Origin: Paulinella micropora
Taxonomy: Eukaryota > Cercozoa > Imbricatea > Euglyphida
Assembly (NCBI GenBank): GCA_009731375.1
Contig: BJOX01000167.1
Coordinates: 409,503-473,502 of the forward strand
Direction: 5' to 3'
Length of the DNA stretch: 64,000 nt
The notes beneath the pieces are model-generated. The model made no database searches and had not been told where the DNA came from. It saw only the letters and a list, made by a program, of their open reading frames with translations. This document shows, in pieces, positions 36,379 to 43,900 of the stretch. Each line of letters opens with the position of its first letter. Position 1 is the stretch's first letter. A program made the position numbers and the translations under genes.

Positions 36379-37560
36379 TCACACGTCCTCGTACCAGGAC
36401 AAGCTCATATGCACGTCCGCCGACCCGGAAGTAGTGCTAGCCGCGATACAGAGCACTTCTCCCGGCCCGATAGCGATATTGAGCCTGCTCAGGTCCAGGC
36501 TGGCAGACGCCGAGCCACTGGCCGACACGACGCACGCGGCCGCCGCATTGCCAGTAGACACCGTGACCAGCGAAGCAGAGTATTCGGTATTCGAGGCCGT
36601 GTCGTGGTTCGCGTAGGTCGGCGCGCTGCCGAACGTGGCTTGCGTGAGCACTCGGATGATCACGGGCTTGGTGCCAGACACGGCCGTAGCAGTCAGCAGG
36701 ATCGGGAACAGCAGGTCGTTGTTAGGGAGCGCACCGATCAAGCTCTTGTTGCGGATCACCAGCACGTTCTGTTCGGTCGTGCCAATCGTCTGCACGTTGG
36801 TGCGCGCAAAATTAATGCCCAGCTGTCTCACGGGACCCTCGACCAGGACGCCGACGCTGGCAGTGCGCACCAGGCCGCCCGCGCCAGTCGTCTTGAGCCT
36901 GAACGGCAAGCTGGCGTTGGAGAGCGAAGGCGTCGTGTTGGCGCCCGCGTACTGGATCCGGTGCACGGGTACTAATACCCCGTCCGACTGCCTCTCGACC
37001 GAGAACGTGACGGCCCCAAACCCTAGGTACTGCATCTGGATCTGAAAGATGTTGCCCTTGGCCCAGTCCTTGCGGTCCATGACGTCGTCGCCGCCCAGGC
37101 AGTTGTTGAGGTTCCAGTCTTTCTGGTCGACGTAGGTGTCGACGGTCGCATTGCGGTGCAAGATCCGCAGCCTGTTGGTTCGTGTCTGGTCCTGCACAAA
37201 GAAGAAGCCGTTGTTGTCGTCGCCTAGGCCGGCCATGGCCGAATTAGCCACGTTGGCCGTGGCGGGGAACAGCGCCGTGAAGCGGCAGACGAGCCCTTGT
37301 CCCGCGCGGTACTTGCAGCGCCTGAGCGTCTCGGCCTGCGCGGCGCCGCTGAGCGACAACAGGCCGGCGGCGGTGGTCACGGAGCCAGAGGTCGCGAACT
37401 TGCGCGAGTTCAGGGTGCCCGTGTAAGGGAAAGTCTCCTGCACTAGCGGGGTAGACTCCGCGACCTTGTGTTCGCCAAAGGCCGTGACCATGCTAGGCAA
37501 CGGTTTGGTCTCGACCACATCCTCCAGGCGCAGGCGCTTGTTGCCACTCAGCGTCAGCAT
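36379..37560 (-). CDS. Putative virion surface protein (393 aa, beta-rich)
   Basis: Starts MLTLSGNKRLRLEDVV, with an NLS-like NKRLRL tag. The body is beta-rich: AGQGLVCRFTALFPA, then GDDNNGFFFVQDQTRTNRLRILHR, a layout I associate with spike or decoration proteins of large viruses and phages (a GFFF... then ...LHR beta hairpin). The C-terminal third is Ala/Ser/Thr-rich beta sequence. It is divergently transcribed from the penton-like gene across 53 bp. Probable vertex, spike or cement protein; the family is uncertain. Confidence 0.6.
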   Translation of the reverse strand: MLTLSGNKRLRLEDVVETKPLPSMVTAFGEHKVAESTPLVQETFPYTGTLNSRKFATSGSVTTAAGLLSLSGAAQAETLRRCKYRAGQGLVCRFTALFPATANVANSAMAGLGDDNNGFFFVQDQTRTNRLRILHRNATVDTYVDQKDWNLNNCLGGDDVMDRKDWAKGNIFQIQMQYLGFGAVTFSVERQSDGVLVPVHRIQYAGANTTPSLSNASLPFRLKTTGAGGLVRTASVGVLVEGPVRQLGINFARTNVQTIGTTEQNVLVIRNKSLIGALPNNDLLFPILLTATAVSGTKPVIIRVLTQATFGSAPTYANHDTASNTEYSASLVTVSTGNAAAACVVSASGSASASLDLSRLNIAIGPGEVLCIAASTTSGSADVHMSLSWYEDV

Positions 37561-37569
37561 ATTTTTTTC

Positions 37570-37579
37570 CTCTTGTACT
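37570..37579 (+). promoter_or_regulatory. CCTCTTGTAC promoter-like motif
   Basis: It follows a seven-T run upstream of the penton-like gene and lies in the short intergenic region shared with the divergent 393-aa gene; it is a variant of the TCTTGT motif. Confidence 0.45.
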
Positions 37580-37613
37580 AGACTAGTGACAACATTTATT
37601 TTTTTTCTCAGAA

Positions 37614-38444
37614 ATGAGCGGCCTACGCAACATTTCGGAGATGAACATCCTGGTCCGCAGCAAGGACCGCGACCGGGTGCAAGGCTCAGGCGATCCGGCC
37701 GAGTTCCGGCTGTCGCTGTCGGAAGCGATCCAAGGCAGATACAAGCTCATCTGGGCGACGATCCCGAACGCGACGTACAACATCAACTCCAAGAACAACA
37801 AGCTGTACTTAAACTCGACGGCCACGGGCGACGTGACGATCACGATCCCGTCACAGAATTACACTGGCGAGACCCTGGCCGACACACTGCAGTCGCTTTT
37901 AATCAACGAGGGCTTTGTACAAGTAGGACAGTCGATCGGAGTGGTTTATCTCGACACCAAGCTCAAGCTGCAGTTCACGCTGTCCGCGGCGGCAGAGTTC
38001 AAGATCTACAGCAAGAGCGGCGACGACAGCGCGCACGCGGTGCTAGGCTTCCCGACTTCGGCCCAGAATGAGCTCTTTTCGCTGACGTCGGGCCAGGCCA
38101 CCGTCCTGCCACAAGTCGTGGCGCTGGGCCTGCCGACTTCGCTAGGCATCAAGATCAAGGAATGCAGCAGCTTGGCTTACTCGACGGGCGGCAACTACGA
38201 GGAGGTGTCGCTGGCGGGCGCGGTCTCGCGCGGCACGAAAGTGCAGTCGGGCAGCCTGATCATTCCTTTCCTCGCAAGTTCGGGTGGCTACCAGTCGTCG
38301 GCGCAGGACCGGCACGACCAGTACGTGGTGTTTCCGACGCTGACGAAGTACCTGCACCTGCAGGTGTGCAATCCTGACACCAGGGACAAGGTGGACTTGA
38401 ACGGGGCGGACTGGGAGATGCTGCTGTCGAAAGCCGGTTGCTAA
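37614..38444 (+). CDS. mCP: Penton-like minor capsid protein
   Basis: 276 aa. The N-terminal MNILVRSKDRDR...GDPAEFRLSLSEAI followed by YKLIWATIPNATYNI is the hallmark opening of single-jelly-roll penton/minor capsid proteins of polinton-like viruses, virophages and NCLDVs. A beta-rich body follows, with TITIPSQNYTGETLADTL and, at the C-terminus, LTKYLHLQVCNPDT. It would occupy the five-fold vertices. A CCTCTTGTAC motif (37570-37579) lies about 35 bp upstream. It is divergent to the 393-aa virion protein. Confidence 0.75.
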   Translation: MSGLRNISEMNILVRSKDRDRVQGSGDPAEFRLSLSEAIQGRYKLIWATIPNATYNINSKNNKLYLNSTATGDVTITIPSQNYTGETLADTLQSLLINEGFVQVGQSIGVVYLDTKLKLQFTLSAAAEFKIYSKSGDDSAHAVLGFPTSAQNELFSLTSGQATVLPQVVALGLPTSLGIKIKECSSLAYSTGGNYEEVSLAGAVSRGTKVQSGSLIIPFLASSGGYQSSAQDRHDQYVVFPTLTKYLHLQVCNPDTRDKVDLNGADWEMLLSKAGC

Positions 38445-38483
38445 TAGAGTGGCCGCCGGCCCAGCAGTCGCACACCTTTTTTT

Positions 38484-38491
38484 TAAATCTT
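38484..38491 (+). promoter_or_regulatory. AAATCTTG promoter-like motif
   Basis: It follows a T-run, 26 bp before ATG 38518. Confidence 0.5.
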
Positions 38492-38517
38492 GCAGTTTCC
38501 CACCACCAAAAGTAAAG

Positions 38518-39192
38518 ATGGACGAGGATAAAATCCTGGCGATGCGGTCGCATTCGAACGAGAACCATGACTCGGACGACAGCGATGTCAAGCGAGAGGA
38601 AGAGAAGTGGTCTTCGAGGCACGAGCAATATTTTGCCAGCGTAGTGGACGAGTGTGCCCTGCACGCGCGCCTCAACAACTCGGCTGGCTACTACTACTAC
38701 AACCGCTTTCTGTTGTTTGGCTTGCTGTCTACTATCGTGCCGGCGATTTGTTCCGTGATCGTGGGAAATTTCGGCTTCAAGGCATGTGAGGCGGGCCGGG
38801 CGGGCTACGACTGGGTCAGCGTGACCTGCCTGATCGTAGTAGCCATCGTCTCCGGCACCAACAGCTTTTTCAACTTTGGGCAGAAAGCAGAGCGCCACTT
38901 CTCCTGCGAGATCCTCTTTGAGATGGTCAAGAACGAGCTGTCCGTAGAAATGGCCAAGAAGAGGCGCTTTAGGCTGGCGGCGGACGTGCTGTTGGTCAAG
39001 ATTACCATGGCCCTGGAGAAAGTGCGTTCGAACGAGCAGGTTATACCGGGCGTGGTGCTGTGGGCGCACCGCCTGGACCGCGAGAAGCTGGCCAAAGCGC
39101 GCGCGCAGATGGTGACGAGCGGCGAGCCGGTCAGGATCCACCACGGCACGCCAGTGACGCTGGGCAGGCACTTGATCCCGATGCCTACTTAG
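38518..39192 (+). CDS. Two-TM protein with cytosolic helical domain (SLATT-like)
   Basis: 224 aa from ATG 38518, chosen because of the A-rich leader and upstream TCTTG motif; an upstream GTG is in frame. An acidic N-terminus, then a conserved-looking YYYYNRFLLFGLLSTIVPAIC transmembrane segment (about 57-83), a second one (98-118) and a long helical C-terminal domain rich in Glu/Lys/Arg. This 2TM-plus-helical layout is that of SLATT/DUF4231-type membrane proteins, which occur in large DNA viruses and bacterial conflict systems. The function is unknown; it is possibly virion-membrane or pore-forming. Confidence 0.6.
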   Translation: MDEDKILAMRSHSNENHDSDDSDVKREEEKWSSRHEQYFASVVDECALHARLNNSAGYYYYNRFLLFGLLSTIVPAICSVIVGNFGFKACEAGRAGYDWVSVTCLIVVAIVSGTNSFFNFGQKAERHFSCEILFEMVKNELSVEMAKKRRFRLAADVLLVKITMALEKVRSNEQVIPGVVLWAHRLDREKLAKARAQMVTSGEPVRIHHGTPVTLGRHLIPMPT

Positions 39193-39536
39193 CTGATAGT
39201 GCAGACCTTGGGACACAGCTCGCAGCAGTTGGTAGCGAGAGCGGCCTTCACGAGCTCCCAGATGACATCGACCACGGGCGGGATGAGCTTGTCCACGTTG
39301 TCGTCGGGGCACAAGTCGACGAGGACCGAAATGAGGATCTGCTTCTTCTCCTCGCCCGTATGATTAGTATATAGGGCAAGGTACTTGACCCCGTGAACAA
39401 TGAGCTGCGGCACGCTCTGCCAAGAGAAATCGCTGTAGCTGCGCTTGAGCTCGAGTGCGAGCTCGTGCGAGGTTACGGTGATGGACTCTGGCGACGAGGG
39501 CATCAGCCGCTGTTCGGTCTTACGTCTTTGCAACAT
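39189..39536 (-). CDS. Unknown 115-aa helical protein
   Basis: Start at ATG 39534-39536. The C-terminal 75 residues form a helical segment (SVPQLIVHGVKYLALYTNHTGEEKKQILISVLVDL, then LIPPVVDVIWELVKAA) that resembles a small protein family found in mimivirus-like and algal viruses, whose role is unknown. There are four Cys near the end. It overlaps the convergent two-TM gene by 4 bp. Confidence 0.6.
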   Translation of the reverse strand: MLQRRKTEQRLMPSSPESITVTSHELALELKRSYSDFSWQSVPQLIVHGVKYLALYTNHTGEEKKQILISVLVDLCPDDNVDKLIPPVVDVIWELVKAALATNCCELCPKVCTIS

Positions 39537-39644
39537 AGTTAGTCTTTGTTTTGCGCCATAAGAAAAAAATATATCCTCTTTCCCTCTTATAGTATTAAAA
39601 GAGATGGCCTTGCTGAAACTGGACAACAGGCAACTGAACGAATT

Positions 39645-40622
39645 ATGGACACTGAAGAAAAACTGCTCGTGCCGGAAGCATCGCGATTTTGTCTCTTCCC
39701 GATACGGCGTCCGGACCTGTATTCATTCTATGAAGCTTCCCTGCGGTCGTTCTGGACGGCAGATGAGCTAGACCTGAGCCGGGAACAGGCCGATTTCAAG
39801 AAACTGAGTGCGGACGAGCAGCATTTTATTAAGATGGTGCTGGGCTTCTTTGCTAGCTCGGACGGCATCATCCAAGAGAACCTGGCCGCCAATTTTTTGG
39901 CCGAAGTGCAGTATTCCGAAGCGAGACTTTTTTATTCTTACCAGATCTTTAATGAGGCCGAACACTCGCGGACCTACAGCCTGTTGATCGACACGATCAT
40001 CAGCGACCAGCAAGAGAAGGACAAGTTGTTCAATGCGATCACGCAGGTCCCGACCGTCGCCCAAAAAGCCAAGTGGGCGCTGCAGTGGCTCAGCCCGGCC
40101 CGGTCTTCGTTTGCCGAGCGGCTGGTGGCGTTCGCTTGTGTGGAACTTGTCCAGTTCGCCTCTTCTTTCGCCTCCATCTTTTGGCTGAAACAAAAGCACC
40201 CGGGCCTGCTGCAGGGCCTGTGCACCAGCAACGAGTTTATTGCGAGGGACGAGACACAGCACGGCCTGTTCGCGTGCCACTTGTACAAGCACCACGTGTC
40301 GAACAAGCTGCAGATGTCGCGCATTTTCCAGATCGTGGCGGGCTGCGTCGAGGTCGAACGGAGGTTCATCAGCGAGTCGCTGCCGGTGGCCTTGCTGGGC
40401 CTGAACGCGACGCTGATGGAGCGGTACGTGGAGTTTGTGGCGGACGGCCTGTTGCAGAACTTGGGCCTGGGCGAAAAGCTGTACGGGGTGGCCAAGTGCC
40501 CCTTGCCCTTCATGGAGCAGCTAGGCGTGGTAGGCAAGACTAACTTTTTCGAGAAGAGAGTGAGCGAGTACGCGCGGGCGCCGGCCAAGGAGCCGGAATG
40601 GGGCCTAGACCAGGACTTCTAG
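39645..40622 (+). CDS. nrdB: Ribonucleoside-diphosphate reductase small subunit (R2)
   Basis: 325 aa from ATG 39645. All diiron ligands are visible: Asp43 (ELDLS), Glu104 and His107 (NEAEHSRTY), Glu167 (FACVEL), Glu203 and His206 (ARDETQH). The radical tyrosine corresponds to Tyr111. The C-terminus ends WGLDQDF, the R1-docking tail. The HSRTY wording is like bacterial R2 (HSRSY) rather than the animal HSEMY type. It provides the tyrosyl radical for the R1 encoded at 16245-18503. It overlaps the convergent coiled-coil gene by 4 bp. No disruption. Confidence 0.97.
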   Translation: MDTEEKLLVPEASRFCLFPIRRPDLYSFYEASLRSFWTADELDLSREQADFKKLSADEQHFIKMVLGFFASSDGIIQENLAANFLAEVQYSEARLFYSYQIFNEAEHSRTYSLLIDTIISDQQEKDKLFNAITQVPTVAQKAKWALQWLSPARSSFAERLVAFACVELVQFASSFASIFWLKQKHPGLLQGLCTSNEFIARDETQHGLFACHLYKHHVSNKLQMSRIFQIVAGCVEVERRFISESLPVALLGLNATLMERYVEFVADGLLQNLGLGEKLYGVAKCPLPFMEQLGVVGKTNFFEKRVSEYARAPAKEPEWGLDQDF

Positions 40623-40915
40623 CCATTGATGGTGTCAGGCAGCATCTCCACGACCGTCTCATCTATCGTCATTTCGTCAGCCTCGGCCTCGACGACCGCG
40701 CGAGCGGCTGCCTCGGCTGCTGTCGCCTCTGCCTCCTCTTGTTGTTGGATAAGCGTCTTAACTTGCTCGCGCATCGCCTTGCAATCACAGACCCTTTCGC
40801 ACAGCGCGATCTGCAGCTGTAACTTCTCTCGTTCGACCGCCAGTATCCGGCGGCGGGCTAGGCACGTGGCCAGCTCGTTCTCGTTCTCGGCTAGTGCTTG
40901 TCGCAACGCGTCCAT
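40619..40915 (-). CDS. Coiled-coil protein, 98 aa
   Basis: Residues 1-75 form a continuous heptad-like helix (ALRQALAENENELATCLARRRI, EREKLQLQIALC), followed by an acidic tail. A Cys-rich patch CERVCDC sits mid-helix. It lies just downstream of and parallel to the giant fibre gene, so a fibre chaperone or adaptor is conceivable. No family recognised. Confidence 0.6.
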   Translation of the reverse strand: MDALRQALAENENELATCLARRRILAVEREKLQLQIALCERVCDCKAMREQVKTLIQQQEEAEATAAEAAARAVVEAEADEMTIDETVVEMLPDTING

Positions 40916-40954
40916 TTTTAATTAAAAAAATACAGACTCGAAAGAAAAAAAAAA

Positions 40955-43900
40955 TCAGCCCGGAATCTCGGTAATAGTCACCCTGCCCCTTTCATAAACA
41001 GCAGTCCCGCCAATAACAAGTTTCCAAGTGACAGCGCCTTGTGTGTCGCCGTAAGCTTCGAACCAAATATATTCGTTCGCTGCCACTTCCATGATACCCG
41101 ACAGGCTTAGCGAAGTGTACCGCCCGTTGCTATAGAGCCCATGGGCGCCCCCTGTTACCTCAAAATTGCCTTCCGCCTGCTGTACGCCGGTGCTTGACGC
41201 GGGTCTCACTGAATTCCTTTCGACCCAGACATCGTAAAAGGCGCCACTGGTCGGCGGGTTGTTGGTAGCCGCTGCTGAAGTAATAAACTTGAACGAGGCA
41301 GTGATCAGCCATTTCCTAGGCATACCGGACGTGTTCTGCCAGGTCGTGAAGCCGTTAGCATTGCTTACGGTGATATTGCCGTACACGGGCGCCAGCCTCA
41401 CTACGCCATCGACCGGGATCTTCCTGCCAGTTCCACTATTAACAGTGACGGTCGTGTCGCTCGTCAGCCAGTGGCCACGGTCCCAGGTGCCCAGCTCGAA
41501 CTCGCCAAGGTCGTTGAGCTGGAGCACACGATCAGTGCCGGCGGAGGGCAGCGCGCTCGGCAGCTTCAGTGCGACCGTCCCCGTGCTCGCGATCGTGGAG
41601 GTGCCGATCGTAAGTGGTGACGTGTGTGAGTGCGACTCCGGGGTCGAGCCGAACACGATATTGCCACTAGCGTCGGTCTCGAATGTCTGTTTCCCTGTCC
41701 AAAACCTGGGCTTGATCTCCGCGATGCGTATATAACCATTCCCGCCCACGGGGACATAGAGTGACTCTATGACAAAGCGGTAGACTTTGTAGTAGCCCTG
41801 GCTAGTAAGAGTGAAAGTCCTGTAAAGCTCAGAGACTAGCCAAGTGGACATGTCGCTGCCGGAGCGGTACAGCTCTGTCCAGCTACTGGGAGTAGCGGAC
41901 GCTTCGTTAGAGCCAAACACCGCTATCCGCCGGGGCCAAGTAGACCACTGGTTGACCTCGGCCAGGCGCGGGTACCAGTCAAAGTCCCTCAGGCGCATGC
42001 TAGTCCCGTCCACGAGACGCAGCTGAACCCAATCTCCCTGTACCCCGTTAGTTGACTGCACGGTGTAACCGAGACCAGTGACGAGCGATGCAGTGTAGAC
42101 CCCGCTGCTGTTGTAAAATATCTTGCCTAAAAAGCCCGTGTCACCCGTGGTAATATTGTCAAACATTCTCCACGGCTGCCAAGTATCGCCATAACCTGTT
42201 TCATAAGCATAGGCTGTCACGGCCCAGGTGGCGCTGTTAGACGAGGCGTTGCTCCAGACAGGGAACGAGTACGGCGTTAACGAGGTCACGGCACTCGTGC
42301 CCAAGCTACCGCTGCTGTCTAGCGTGACCAGCGACGTCGAGCCGGGCAGGCTAGCAGGCACTCTGACAGACGAGGCGGCTAGCTGCCCCCCGCTAGACAG
42401 GGAAACGAAGGACGTGTTGGACGGCAACGCGGTCGGCAGCAGGAGCGCAGAAGAACCAGAAGCCGGAGCGGAGAGCGTGCTGGTGCCGCCCGCCCCGCTA
42501 AGTGACAGCGAGCTAGCAGCCCCTGTCGCTAGCTGACCACCGGAGTCGAGTGTCACTAGCGACGTGCTGCCTGGCAGAGAGGCTGGCACCTTTAGCGCAG
42601 AAGCACTCAGCTGCCCCGCAGAGGTCAGCGACGTCAGCGAAGTGCTGGCGGGCAGCGAGCTAGGCAGGCTCAACGCGACCGTCCCGGTGCTCGCGATCGT
42701 AGATGTACCGATCGTCAGTGGCGACGTGTGTGTATGCGAGTCCACGTAGCTCTTGTTGGCGCCGTCTGTCCCGTTTGCGGGGAGTGCTAGGTTCTTAACT
42801 CTGAGAGCAAGCCCGCTGTAATCGAAACTCAGCGCGCTGATCTGGAAGTAGTTATTAACGCCACTATTTTCAGTTACTATCAACACTGCATACCGACAGA
42901 TCACGGGCGCAGTAGGTGTAAAAGCGGTTTCTGTAGCGTCGGCGAAGTTGTAATTTGTTGTCTGTGCTTGCCAGGTGGTCCAAGTATTGCCGTCGTCGCT
43001 GACTGCCATCACCCACTTGCGAGGCGATCTTTGTACAGAAGTAGTGATGTAGTACGCGGTCAGCCGCACTTCCGCCCCGAAATCGAGCTGGATCCACTCC
43101 CCATTCACGTTCGAGCCTCCCACTGTCTTGAACTTGTTGCTGGTGTAGGCACCAGTTGAGGTGTTGTAGACGCTCAGTGGTGTACACCAGAAAGTACCAG
43201 TGCCGTTACCATCAAACGCCTTATAAGGGACGGACGTACTGAACGAGCCACTAGCGCTCACGACAAACGTCTGACTGCCCGACGTCCAGCTCGCGGATGT
43301 CATGCCGTTAGGCATTCTGCTACCGCTCGGAGAGTCTGTAAAAGCAAGACTGTGTCCAACCGGCTGCGCATGTGCCAGGCTGCCGCTGCCATCTACCGTG
43401 ACTAGCGATACCACGGACGGCAGACCACTGAAAGTCTTGATGGCGCTGGAGCCTGTGCCAGGAGCGGAAAGTGTGCTGGTGCCTCCCGCCCCGCTGAGTG
43501 ACAGCGAGCTAGCAGCGCCTGTATCGAGCTGGCCAGCGGAGTCGAGTGTCACTAGCAAAGTGCTGCCTGGCAGAGAGGCAGGCACCTTGAGCGCAGAGGC
43601 GCTTAGCTGCCCCGCAGAGGTCAGCGACGTCAGAGAAGTGCTGGCAGGCAGCGAGCTAGGCAGGCTCAGCGCGACCGTCCCCGTGCTCGCGATCGTGGAG
43701 GTGCCGATCGTCAATGGTGTCTTCGAAGTCTGCGTGTCCACGTAGCCTTTGTTGGCGGCGTCAGTCACGTCTGAGGGTGGTGACAGGTTCCTCGGCAAAT
43801 ACACGTAGTCGTTGAAATCGAATTTTAGCGAGGCTATTTCGTTGACGACCCGGCCGACCAGGTTGCTAGAACCAGCGACTATAAATACCATCACCACATA

